A DNA stretch of 64,000 nucleotides. Source: Rhodopseudomonas sp. GTDB lineage: Bacteria; Pseudomonadota; Alphaproteobacteria; Rhizobiales; Xanthobacteraceae. The DNA is taken from contig NZ_JACABA010000003.1 of the NCBI RefSeq assembly GCF_013377015.1, positions 62,001 through 126,000 on the forward strand, written 5' to 3'. Below, one piece after another: positions 1-7,600 of the stretch; positions within the stretch are counted from its first letter, which is position 1, and the number at the start of each line of letters is the position of its first letter. The position numbers were made by a program, and so were the translations under genes. The notes beneath the pieces were generated by a model. The model searched no databases. It saw only the letters and a list, made by a program, of their open reading frames with translations, and had not been told where the DNA came from.

Positions 1-679
1 CGGCGATCGCAAAGGCCTTGATGGTTCCGGCATTGATCTGCGGCACGACATTGACGATCTGGTCGCAGAGGTAATCGATCTGACCGGCGGCCAGCGCTTT
101 CATTGCCGGCGCAGTGCCGTTGAACGGCACACCGGTCGGCTTGATATTGAGGATGGAGTTCAACAGTTCGCCGGACACATGCGAGACCGAGCCGACGCCC
201 GCATGCGCGACGTTCAATGTCGCGGTATTGGCCTTCAGATAGGCAACGAATTGTTGCAGGTCGTTTGCCGGAAAGTCCTTACGCGCGACGATCACGATCG
301 GCGTCCCAGCCAGCAGCGCGACCGGCTCGAAATCGGCGTCGGGACGATAGGCCAGATTCGGATACAGCGGCACCGCCGCCCCGTGGGTTCCCATGTGCCC
401 GGTGATCAACGTGTAGCCGTCATTGGCGGCGCGCGCCACGCGGGTGGTTGCGATGGTGCCGCCTGCGCCGACGATGTTGTCGATCACGATGTCCTGGCCG
501 AGCGCTTTCGCCATATGCTCGGCGACGATCCGCGAGACCACATCGGTCGGGCCGCCCGCCGCGAACGGCACGATCATCGTGATGGCGTGCGACGGATAGA
601 ATTGGGACTCCGCAACTGCCGTCGATGCAGCCACGACCGCCGCACAGGCGATCACCATCAGCCGTCTGAGGAAATACAC
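1..679 (-). CDS. tctC: Tripartite tricarboxylate transporter substrate-binding protein (Bug/TctC family), partial
   Basis: The reverse strand reads an open frame from a GTG at 679 that runs off the left edge, so only the N-terminal 226 or so residues are visible. It begins with a signal peptide (basic YFLRR, then a hydrophobic stretch ending near STAVAES) and continues with the hallmarks of Bug periplasmic receptors: ITMIVPFAAGGPTDVVSR, VGAGGTIATTRVARA and DGYTLI. Such proteins bind a carboxylate in the periplasm and hand it to the TctA/TctB membrane pair. A GGAG lies a few bases before the GTG. It is downstream of tctB-tctA on the same strand but separated by the small gene at 981-1199 and about 300 bp, so it may have its own promoter. 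Family assignment is firm; the substrate cannot be told. Confidence 0.9.
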   Translation of the reverse strand, partial: MYFLRRLMVIACAAVVAASTAVAESQFYPSHAITMIVPFAAGGPTDVVSRIVAEHMAKALGQDIVIDNIVGAGGTIATTRVARAANDGYTLITGHMGTHGAAVPLYPNLAYRPDADFEPVALLAGTPIVIVARKDFPANDLQQFVAYLKANTATLNVAHAGVGSVSHVSGELLNSILNIKPTGVPFNGTAPAMKALAAGQIDYLCDQIVNVVPQINAGTIKAFAIA

Positions 680-980
680 GACACGTCTCCGCCAAATTTC
701 AACGTCAACAGGCAAAATCGGATCGACAATATTGAATTAACAACAGCGCGCCGCGTCCAATCGACTTCGAAATACGGCGCAGCCGTGCACTTGCGCGGGA
801 TCAACGCCCTGGTTCACGTTCTCCGCGACCCAATACCGAAAATCGCAGATCCCGCTGCTTCAGATTACGACCGCGCCGTCCCTGATTAGTAACAGGATAT
901 GTGCTCGGAATGCGCGCCTAATTATCCGCTTGGAAGCATCTTTTCAAGGCAGGCCGGATCTCGCTTTGTCGGAGAACGCG
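680..980. other. Intergenic region upstream of tctC
   Basis: About 300 bp lie between the small membrane protein gene and tctC. No convincing coding frame was found on either strand. The part nearest tctC (about 705-745) is much more AT-rich than its surroundings and is the likeliest place for a tctC promoter. No terminator hairpin or operator could be assigned. Confidence 0.5.
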
Positions 981-1199
981 TTACGAACATAGCAAGTGCG
1001 CGCGCCAGACGTCCCATCCCTTCGCCGACTGCAGACAGGGGGCGGGCGATGGAGCGACCAGGTTCACGACCATCACCACTGCAATGCCAACCGCAAATCC
1101 GATCGCCGCGGAGCGGATCGCCGGCCAGTTCCAGATCGCTGCGGCTATCAGACCGCACATGCATCCGAGGAAGCCCAACCAGGTGTCAAACAATTGCAT
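981..1199 (-). CDS. Small hypothetical membrane protein downstream of tctA
   Basis: This 72-residue frame starts at an ATG at 1199, preceded by a good Shine-Dalgarno (GAGGGAG about 8 bases upstream). It encodes MQLFDTWLGFLGCMCGL and then one or two hydrophobic segments (WPAIRSAAIGFAVGIAVV MVVNLV), with a short polar C-terminus. It begins 37 bp after the tctA stop on the same strand, so it is probably co-transcribed. I do not recognise the family. A guess is an accessory membrane subunit of the transporter, but nothing beyond position and hydrophobicity supports that. A longer in-frame start at 1283 lies inside tctA and lacks a ribosome site, so the shorter start is preferred. Confidence 0.55.
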   Translation of the reverse strand: MQLFDTWLGFLGCMCGLIAAAIWNWPAIRSAAIGFAVGIAVVMVVNLVAPSPAPCLQSAKGWDVWRAHLLCS

Positions 1200-1236
1200 T
1201 AAATTGCTCCCTCGCCGCCGCCGCGGATCCGCGACA

Positions 1237-2754
1237 TCAGCTTTCCGACTCCACGAATACTTCGTCTCTGCGCCTTCGGACATTCGGCAAGATCGCGATC
1301 ACCAGCAGGAAGATCGCGATCTGCAGCAGATAGGCCGACAGCGGCCGGGTCAGGAACACCGTGGCGTCGCCGCGCGAGATCAGCAGCGCGCGGCGCAGGT
1401 TCTCCTCCATCAACGGCCCCAGCACCATGCCGAGTAGCAGCGGCGCCGGCTCGAACTCGTGCTTGATCAGCCAATAGCCGAGCAGGCCAAATGCGCCTGC
1501 CAGCACCACATCCACCGGCGCGTTGTTGATCGAATAGATCCCGATTGCGCAGAAGACCACAATCGCCGGAAACATCAGCCGATACGGCACCCGCAGCAGC
1601 CGCACCCAGATCCCGACCAGCGGCAGATTGATCACCAGCAGCATCAGATTGCCGATCCACATCGAGGCGATCATGCCCCACACCAGTTCCGGCTGGTTCT
1701 GCATCACCTGCGGCCCCGGCACGATGCCGTGGATGGTCATCGCGCCGACCATCAGCGCCATCACTGCGTTCGGCGGAATGCCGAGCGTCAGCAGCGGGAT
1801 GAACGAGGTCTGCGCCGCCGCGTTGTTGGCGCTCTCGGGCGCCGCGACGCCTTCGATCGCGCCGCGACCGAACCGCGACGGATCGCGCGCGATCTTCTTC
1901 TCGAAGGTGTAGGCGGCGAACGACGCGATCACCGCGCCGCCACCCGGCAGGATGCCGAGGATCGAGCCCAGAATCGTGCCGCGCAAGATCGCTGGCGCGG
2001 AATCGATCAGGTCCTTTTTCGTCGGCATCAGTCCGGTGATCTTCTGCTGCACCAGATCGCGGTCCATCTCGGCGCCGGCGTCGAGATTGCGGATGATTTC
2101 GGCGAATCCGAACACCCCCATCGCCACGGTGGCGAAGCCGAGCCCGTCGGCGAGTTCGGGAATGTTGAACGCCATCCGCGAGGCGCCAGTTTCGATGTCG
2201 GAGCCGACCATCGACAGCAGCAGGCCGAGCACGATCATCGCGATCGCCTTCAAGACCGAGCCTTTCGCCAATACCACTGCGAAGATCAGGCCGAGCACCA
2301 TCAGCGAAAAATATTCCGCCGGGCCGAATGCCAGCGCGAGTTTGGTCAGCGGCGCGCCCAGCACCGCGATCAGCACGGTGGCGACGCAACCGGCGAAGAA
2401 CGAGCCGATCGCCGCGATCGCCAGCGCCGGCCCGGCGCGGCCCTGCTTGGCCATCTGGAAGCCGTCGAGCGTGGTCACCACCGAGGTCGCCTCGCCCGGA
2501 ATGTTGACCAGGATCGAGGTGGTCGAACCGCCATACTGCGCGCCGTAATAAATGCCGGCCAGCATGATCAGCGCGCCGACCGGCGGCAGCCCGAAGGTGA
2601 TCGGCAGCAGCATGGCGACGGTGGCGATGGTGCCGATCCCCGGCAGCACGCCAACCAGGGTGCCGACCAGTGCTCCGATCAGGCAGAGGCCGAGATTGAT
2701 CGGCGTGAGGGCAACACCGAAACCCAGCGCGAGATTGGAAAACAGATCCATCAT
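1237..2754 (-). CDS. tctA: Tripartite tricarboxylate transporter large permease TctA
   Basis: The 505-residue protein has the length and repeated glycine-rich hydrophobic architecture of TctA permeases. Family-typical blocks include LIGALVGTLVGVLPGIG near the N-terminus, IYYGAQYGGSTTSILVNIPGE, and a second copy of the proline-glycine motif (ILGILPGGGAVIASF) in the C-terminal half. It forms the main membrane channel of the TTT carboxylate importer together with TctB, fed by the TctC receptor. The start is chosen at the ATG at 2754; GTG at 2757 is an equally possible start. It lies 7 bp after the tctB stop, so the two are surely one operon. Substrate is unknown. Confidence 0.93.
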   Translation of the reverse strand: MMDLFSNLALGFGVALTPINLGLCLIGALVGTLVGVLPGIGTIATVAMLLPITFGLPPVGALIMLAGIYYGAQYGGSTTSILVNIPGEATSVVTTLDGFQMAKQGRAGPALAIAAIGSFFAGCVATVLIAVLGAPLTKLALAFGPAEYFSLMVLGLIFAVVLAKGSVLKAIAMIVLGLLLSMVGSDIETGASRMAFNIPELADGLGFATVAMGVFGFAEIIRNLDAGAEMDRDLVQQKITGLMPTKKDLIDSAPAILRGTILGSILGILPGGGAVIASFAAYTFEKKIARDPSRFGRGAIEGVAAPESANNAAAQTSFIPLLTLGIPPNAVMALMVGAMTIHGIVPGPQVMQNQPELVWGMIASMWIGNLMLLVINLPLVGIWVRLLRVPYRLMFPAIVVFCAIGIYSINNAPVDVVLAGAFGLLGYWLIKHEFEPAPLLLGMVLGPLMEENLRRALLISRGDATVFLTRPLSAYLLQIAIFLLVIAILPNVRRRRDEVFVESES

Positions 2755-2761
2755 CACGCAC

Positions 2762-3262
2762 TCATGGGGTCAGGAATGACGGGAGCAATTGCAGCGGCAG
2801 CCCCAGCGCATAAGGAAACAGCAGACTGCACCCGGCGGTCAGGCAGATGCCGACGACGATGGTTTCCTTCCATCGCGTCTCCGGCGTGCCGAGCGCCGCG
2901 ATCATGAAACTGCTGAAGGCTGCGACGACCAGGCCGAGCGGCCGGATCGAGGCCGCGAACGCCAGGATCGCAAGCGACACGAATAGCGGGCCGCGCCAGG
3001 CATAGGTCGCATGCGCCGGGCCATCGGTCAGAATTCCGGTGGCGGTGATCGCGGCGCCCAACACCAGCAACAACACGGCGAATATCCGCGGCGCAGTCCC
3101 GGCGCCGAACGAAAAGCCGTGCATGCCCTGCAGGTCGCTCGATGCCCACAGTGCGAACGCCGCGATCGCCATCAACGCCAATCCGCCGACAAAGTCCTGC
3201 GGCCCGCGGACCCATTTCGGAAAAATAGAGTGGTCCGGCCTATGGCTCGGCACGTCGCTCAT
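2762..3262 (-). CDS. tctB: Tripartite tricarboxylate transporter small permease TctB
   Basis: This 166-residue protein matches the small four-helix TctB subunit: a short polar N-terminus (MSDVPSHRPDHS), then hydrophobic blocks such as FVGGLALMAIAAFALWASSDL, APRIFAVLLLVLGAAI, GPLFVSLAILAFAASI and a C-terminal hydrophobic end (LLFPYALGLPLQLL). The ATG at 3262 is preceded by GGGGGAG, which decides the start over longer upstream extensions. It is the first gene of the tctB-tctA unit. Its 5' untranslated leader contains a tandem duplication that includes the ribosome-binding site (see 3269-3301). Confidence 0.88.
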   Translation of the reverse strand: MSDVPSHRPDHSIFPKWVRGPQDFVGGLALMAIAAFALWASSDLQGMHGFSFGAGTAPRIFAVLLLVLGAAITATGILTDGPAHATYAWRGPLFVSLAILAFAASIRPLGLVVAAFSSFMIAALGTPETRWKETIVVGICLTAGCSLLFPYALGLPLQLLPSFLTP

Positions 3263-3268
3263 CGGCTC

Positions 3269-3301
3269 CCCCAGTCCAAGGGCTTCCCCAGTCCAAGGCT
3301 T
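3269..3301. repeat. Tandem duplication in the tctB leader
   Basis: Two head-to-tail units, CCCCAGTCCAAGGGCTT (17 bp) and CCCCAGTCCAAGGCTT (16 bp), abut directly. On the minus strand each contributes a GGGG-rich segment just upstream of the tctB ATG, so the duplicated unit includes Shine-Dalgarno-like sequence. Confidence 0.8.
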
Positions 3302-3360
3302 TTCGCCCGTGTTGTTTGCATAGCGCTTGCGGCTAACTTTCTCTTGCCTAGCCAGTTTCG

Positions 3361-3897
3361 TCAGAGAACGCCAGCAAAGCCTAGGCATCCGCCTGCCAGC
3401 AACAGCCACAGCGGATTGAGCCGCGTGGTCGACGCCAGCAGCGCCGTCATCGCGGTGATCATCGCCGCGGCCAGCGACCGATCCGCGGTCAGCGCCAGGA
3501 TCAGCCCGCTGGCGCTCATCAGCCCGATCGACAACGGCACCAGCGCCGCCTGGATGACCGACGGCCAGCGCGAATGGCTGGAGCGGGCCAGCAGCCTGTT
3601 GACGAAATAGGCCAGCGTCGCGGTCGGAACGCACATCGCCAGCGTCGCTACCAACGCACCGGCGATGCCGGCGACCTGATAGCCGATCAGCGTCACGATC
3701 AGCACATTGGGCCCCGGCGACAATTGCGCGATCGCGAACGCATCGGCGAATTGCAGGTCGGTCATCCAGTGCCGCAATTCGACGACGACGCGGTGGATCT
3801 CCGGGATCGCCGCGGCGGCGCCGCCGATCGCCAGCAGCGACATCAGCCCGAAGGTCCAGGCCAGAGTCAGGAGGGCGCCGACCCCGGTGTCGTTCAT
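3361..3897 (-). CDS. Chromate transporter family protein, second half (short-chain ChrA)
   Basis: This 178-residue membrane protein is one half of a split CHR-family transporter. It contains the family motif around residues 55-70 (FADAFAIAQLSPGPNVLIVT), preceded by LRHWMTDLQ, and about five hydrophobic segments. CHR proteins are proton-coupled anion carriers, best known for chromate export; short ones work as heteromeric pairs. The ATG overlaps the stop of the upstream half by four bases (ATGA at 3894-3897), indicating coupled translation. Whether chromate is the real substrate cannot be read from sequence. Confidence 0.88.
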   Translation of the reverse strand: MNDTGVGALLTLAWTFGLMSLLAIGGAAAAIPEIHRVVVELRHWMTDLQFADAFAIAQLSPGPNVLIVTLIGYQVAGIAGALVATLAMCVPTATLAYFVNRLLARSSHSRWPSVIQAALVPLSIGLMSASGLILALTADRSLAAAMITAMTALLASTTRLNPLWLLLAGGCLGFAGVL

Positions 3898-4490
3898 GCC
3901 GCCCGCCGCCTTGCGAAGGCGAGCCCGATACTGACCGGGATCGCCACCGCCAGCACCACCGGCATCGGCTGGCGCAGCAACCCGACCGCGACGAATACCC
4001 CAGCCAGCAGAACCAGCGCGATTGGATCGCGCTTGCGCACCAGCGGCATCAGCATTTTGAAGATCACCGCGAATAGCAGACCGACGGCGACGCAGGACAC
4101 CCCGGCAAGCGCGCGTCGCAGCGCATCGAACTCGCCGTAGCGGGCGTACAGCGCCGCGAGAATCGTGACGATCACCACCGGTGGACCGAGCAGCCCGACG
4201 AACGCCGCGATCGCGCCGGGAATACCGCGAAAGCGCGATCCGAACACCACCGAGAGATTGACGACGTTAGGTCCGGGCAGGAAATGACAGAGCGCGAAAG
4301 TTTCGTTGAACTCGTCCGCGGTCATCCAGCGATGCTGCTCGACGATCGAGCGCCGCGCCCACACCAGCACGCCGCCGAAGCCGGCGAGCGACATTTTGGC
4401 GAAAGCCACGAACAATTCCAGCAATTGCGGCGCGGCGGCGGCCGGCGGAGCCGCCGCAGGAACCGCGGCTGGAGGTGAATCTAGTGCCAT
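3894..4490 (-). CDS. Chromate transporter family protein, first half (short-chain ChrA)
   Basis: The 198-residue protein starts with a low-complexity Ala/Pro stretch (residues 1-22) and then shows the CHR motif set: FAKMSLAGFGGVLVWARR, HRWMTADEFNETFALCHFLPGPNVVNLSV, and several transmembrane helices. It is the homologous partner of the downstream protein and the two probably form an antiparallel heterodimer, as known for paired short CHR proteins. It is the first gene of the pair, divergent from sspB across a 300-bp gap. Confidence 0.88.
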   Translation of the reverse strand: MALDSPPAAVPAAAPPAAAAPQLLELFVAFAKMSLAGFGGVLVWARRSIVEQHRWMTADEFNETFALCHFLPGPNVVNLSVVFGSRFRGIPGAIAAFVGLLGPPVVIVTILAALYARYGEFDALRRALAGVSCVAVGLLFAVIFKMLMPLVRKRDPIALVLLAGVFVAVGLLRQPMPVVLAVAIPVSIGLAFARRRAA

Positions 4491-4790
4491 TTGGAAGGAT
4501 TAGAACGGCGGTCGCAGCCGACCAAACGGTATTTTGACGGAATTCGGCCATCGCCACCGGTTACAATGGGCAAATGGCTGAATTGCCGCACTTTCTTCGC
4601 TGTGCCTTGCACCCTATATTGGCGGATCGGGGCCGTCCGTCAGCGCTTGCGCGGTTGAATTGCGGTTCGGAGCGCCGATCCCTGCTGACCTCGGGCGGTT
4701 GTCGGAGTACCATTCTGGTCAGGCGCGAGTCGGAGCCACCGACGTCGGTGCCCGATCAGCGTTTGATAGGCGAGCGACGGGACCAAGGCC
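4491..4790. other. Divergent intergenic region between the chromate-type pair and sspB
   Basis: Three hundred bases separate two divergent transcription units and must hold both promoters. I could not place -35/-10 boxes with confidence. No strong palindrome or RNA gene was seen; the few short open frames are GC-driven and lack ribosome sites. Confidence 0.5.
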
Positions 4791-5294
4791 ATGGCGACCG
4801 ACCACATTCGATACGATGTCCTTGCGCGCGATGCATTGCGCGGGGTTTTGCGCCGCGTCCTGACCGACGCCGCCGAGCACGGGCTGCCCGGCGAGCATCA
4901 TTTCTTCATCACCTTCCTGTCCACCGCCGACGGCGTGAAGCTGTCGCCGCGGCTGTTGGCGCAGTATCCGGAAGAAATGACGGTGATTCTCCAGCATCAA
5001 TTCTGGGATCTGGTGGTGACCGAGGACCGTTTCGAGGTCGGATTGTCATTCGGCGGCATTCCTGAGCGACTCGTGGTGCCGTTCAGCTCGATCAAGAGCT
5101 TCTTCGATCCCTCGGTGCAGTTCGGCCTGCAATTCGAACCCACGGAGGGTTCCGTCGAAGCCCCGGCCGCGAATGTTCCGGCCGCGGCGGCGCCTGCGGT
5201 CGCTACACCAGCGCCAGCCGAAGCCGGCGACGAACCAGCGAAGCCGAGCGAAGGCGCCGAGGTGGTGCGGCTGGACCGCTTCCGCAAGAAATAA
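4791..5294 (+). CDS. sspB: SspB-family ClpXP adaptor protein
   Basis: This 167-residue protein matches the alphaproteobacterial SspB family, which tethers ssrA-tagged and other substrates to the ClpXP protease. Visible blocks are IRYDVLARDALRGVLRRVL, HHFFITFLSTADGVKLSPRL, YPEEMTVILQHQFWDLVV and LSFGGIPERLVVPFSSIKSFFDPS, which form the substrate-binding core. An Ala/Pro-rich linker (about residues 120-150) follows and the C-terminus is short and basic (VVRLDRFRKK), in the place where SspB proteins carry their ClpX-binding tail. It is followed by fumC, DUF4169 and RHH genes on the same strand, an order I associate with this bacterial group. Confidence 0.9.
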   Translation: MATDHIRYDVLARDALRGVLRRVLTDAAEHGLPGEHHFFITFLSTADGVKLSPRLLAQYPEEMTVILQHQFWDLVVTEDRFEVGLSFGGIPERLVVPFSSIKSFFDPSVQFGLQFEPTEGSVEAPAANVPAAAAPAVATPAPAEAGDEPAKPSEGAEVVRLDRFRKK

Positions 5295-5381
5295 TCGGCG
5301 CGGAGCGATCTGTCTGCCGGCGACTGCGTTGCCGACTGAATGGTTACGCGCAACTGAGTCGCAGGACGACGGACAGCACCG

Positions 5382-6800
5382 ATGGCCCGCTCACCACGAC
5401 CGTCTGCGCCGCAGCCGACCCGCAGCGAAACCGATAGTTTCGGCGCCATCGACGTTGCGGCGGATCGCTATTGGGGCGCCCAGACCGAACGGTCGCGGCA
5501 AAACTTCCGCATCGGCCACGATCGGATGCCGATCGGGATCATTCACGCGCTCGGCATCGTCAAGCTCGCCGCCGCCGAAACCAATCACGAGCTCGGCCTG
5601 CTCGATCAGCGCCGCGCCCGCGCCATCGCCCGCGCCGCGCGCGAAGTGATCGCGGGCACGCTCGACGACCATTTTCCGCTGGTGGTGTGGCAGACCGGTT
5701 CCGGCACCCAGACCAACATGAATCTCAACGAGGTGATCGCCAACCGCGCCAATGAATTGCTTGGCTTCGAGCGCGGCGCCAAGAAGCCGGTGCATCCCAA
5801 CGACCACGTCAATATGAGTCAGTCGTCGAACGATTCGTTTCCGACCGCGATGCATATCGCCGCGGCGCAAGCCATCGTCGCCGATCTGGTTCCGGCGCTG
5901 ACCGCCCTGCTCGGCGCCCTGCGCAACAAGGAAAAAGCGTTCGCCGGCATCGTCAAGATCGGCAGGACCCATACCCAGGACGCCACCCCGCTGACGCTGG
6001 GACAGGAGTTTTCCGGCTACGCCGCCCAGGTCGACAGCGGCATCGCGCGGCTGCGCACCGCATTGAAGGATCTGTATCCGCTGGCACAGGGCGGCACCGC
6101 CGTCGGAACCGGTCTCAACGCCAAACCGCGATTCGCCAAGCTGTTCGCCAAGCGCACGGCCGCGATCACCGGGCTGCCGTTCACCAGCGCGCCGAACAAG
6201 TTCGAAGCGCTCGCCAGCAACGACGCCTATGTATTCGTGCATGGCGCGATCAACGCAGTCGCCACCGGCCTGTTCAAGATCGCCAACGATATCCGGCTGC
6301 TCGGGTCCGGGCCGCGTTCCGGCCTCGGCGAATTGATCCTGCCGGAAAACGAGCCCGGCTCGTCGATCATGCCCGGCAAGGTCAATCCGACGCAGTGCGA
6401 GGCGATGACGATGGTCTGCTGCCAGGTGTTCGGCAACCAGACCGCGATCACCGTCGCCGGCAGTCAGGGACACTTTGAGTTAAATGTATACAAGCCGGTG
6501 ATGGCGCACGGCATGATGCAATCGATCGGACTGCTCGCCGACGTCGCGCGCTCGTTCACCGAGCATTGCGTCGATGGAATAAGGGCGGACGAGGCCCGGA
6601 TTCGGGAGTTGATGGAACGCTCGTTGATGCTGGTGACGGCACTGGCGCCGAAGATCGGCTATGACAACGCCGCCATGATCGCCAAGACTGCCCATCAACG
6701 CGGCACCACTTTGAAGCAGGAGGCGGTCCGGCTCGGGCTGGTCACCGCGGCGGAATTCGACCGCCTGGTCCGCCCGGACAAAATGACGCATCCCGGATAG
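5382..6800 (+). CDS. fumC: Fumarate hydratase class II
   Basis: The 472-residue protein converts fumarate to L-malate in the citric acid cycle. It carries the superfamily signature [16 protein letters not shown] (about residues 326-341) with the catalytic serine loop, the substrate-binding blocks [19 protein letters not shown] and [21 protein letters not shown], and [17 protein letters not shown]. Class II (iron-independent) rather than aspartase is indicated by overall similarity to FumC. The N-terminal 14 residues are a variable polar extension. It begins 87 bp after sspB. Confidence 0.95.
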   Translation: MARSPRPSAPQPTRSETDSFGAIDVAADRYWGAQTERSRQNFRIGHDRMPIGIIHALGIVKLAAAETNHELGLLDQRRARAIARAAREVIAGTLDDHFPLVVWQTGSGTQTNMNLNEVIANRANELLGFERGAKKPVHPNDHVNMSQSSNDSFPTAMHIAAAQAIVADLVPALTALLGALRNKEKAFAGIVKIGRTHTQDATPLTLGQEFSGYAAQVDSGIARLRTALKDLYPLAQGGTAVGTGLNAKPRFAKLFAKRTAAITGLPFTSAPNKFEALASNDAYVFVHGAINAVATGLFKIANDIRLLGSGPRSGLGELILPENEPGSSIMPGKVNPTQCEAMTMVCCQVFGNQTAITVAGSQGHFELNVYKPVMAHGMMQSIGLLADVARSFTEHCVDGIRADEARIRELMERSLMLVTALAPKIGYDNAAMIAKTAHQRGTTLKQEAVRLGLVTAAEFDRLVRPDKMTHPG

Positions 6801-7067
6801 AGCGATTTTGCAGCGTCTGGCCTAGAAAATGCCGTTTGGGAAATTGATGCAAATCATATCCCTTGCTCGTACAGATTGATCAACTGGTGTCGCGGCGTTG
6901 CAGTCTGGGATTGGTAGTTCCCGTTTCGCGGAGACTAATTCTCAAGCAGCAACCGAGAGCGATGAGGATCTGTTTCTGATGGTGATCGAGCCGTCGATGG
7001 TCTGGTGCAATTCAGCCCGAACCGGAAACGTCGCGCGTTACCGATCTATTGGATGATGGGGGCGAGC

Positions 7068-7256
7068 GTGGCGGACGTGGTCAACCTGAAACGATTCAAG
7101 AAACGAGCGACGCGCGATCAATCCGCGAAGCTCGCCGACGCTAATCGTGCGCGTTTCGGCCGCACCAAATCCGAGCGCGCCCTCGACGAACAACGCACCA
7201 GCCGCGCGAACGATTTGCTCAATCAACACAGGCTCGGTGGCGAGGACGCGTCATGA
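7068..7256 (+). CDS. DUF4169 family small protein
   Basis: A 62-residue basic protein (VADVVNLKRFKKRATRDQ..., then FGRTKSER and LDEQRTSRANDLLNQHRL) matches the DUF4169 family, whose N-terminal VNLK-F-K motif is conserved. The GTG at 7068 is preceded by GGGGG at good spacing and gives the family-typical length; upstream in-frame ATGs would add non-conserved sequence. The function is unknown. It overlaps the following ribbon-helix-helix gene by four bases (ATGA), so the two are translated together. Confidence 0.8.
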   Translation: MADVVNLKRFKKRATRDQSAKLADANRARFGRTKSERALDEQRTSRANDLLNQHRLGGEDAS

Positions 7257-7516
7257 AGTCGCCGGTCGTCAAACGCTCCATTGTGGTCGCGGGCCACAAG
7301 ACCAGTGTCAGCCTCGAAGAGGCGTTCTGGAATGGCATGAAGGAAATCTCCAGCCTGCGGGACATGACATTGTCCGAGTTGGTCGGTGAGATCGATGGCA
7401 ATCGTCAGCAGGGCAATTTGTCCTCGGCGATTCGCCTGTTCGTGCTGGACTACTTCCGCACCCGCGCGGTGAAGCCGGTCGCGGAAATCAAGTCAGAAGG
7501 CCTGACCGCACACTAA
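7253..7516 (+). CDS. Ribbon-helix-helix domain protein
   Basis: This 87-residue protein has the pattern of the RHH_4-type family: a short beta strand (KRSIVVAGHKTSVSLEEAFWNGMKEI), a helix pair (MTLSELVGEID), and SSAIRLFVLDYFRTR. RHH domains bind DNA as dimers, so it is probably a small transcription factor or an antitoxin-like regulator; no toxin gene is adjacent. It is coupled to the DUF4169 gene by an ATGA overlap. Targets are unknown. Confidence 0.8.
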   Translation: MKSPVVKRSIVVAGHKTSVSLEEAFWNGMKEISSLRDMTLSELVGEIDGNRQQGNLSSAIRLFVLDYFRTRAVKPVAEIKSEGLTAH

Positions 7517-7600
7517 CCTGGCGGTTCGGACCTTCCTTGTCGCGGCGCTGCGATTGCGAGCAGTGCACCGGATGTAGGATCTCGCGCGCCAAGACGTCGC

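Noticed and set aside
1459-2907. A 482-codon open frame antisense to tctA
   Set aside because: Composition (His/Arg/Asp/Gln) is typical of antisense reading in GC-rich DNA; no domain.
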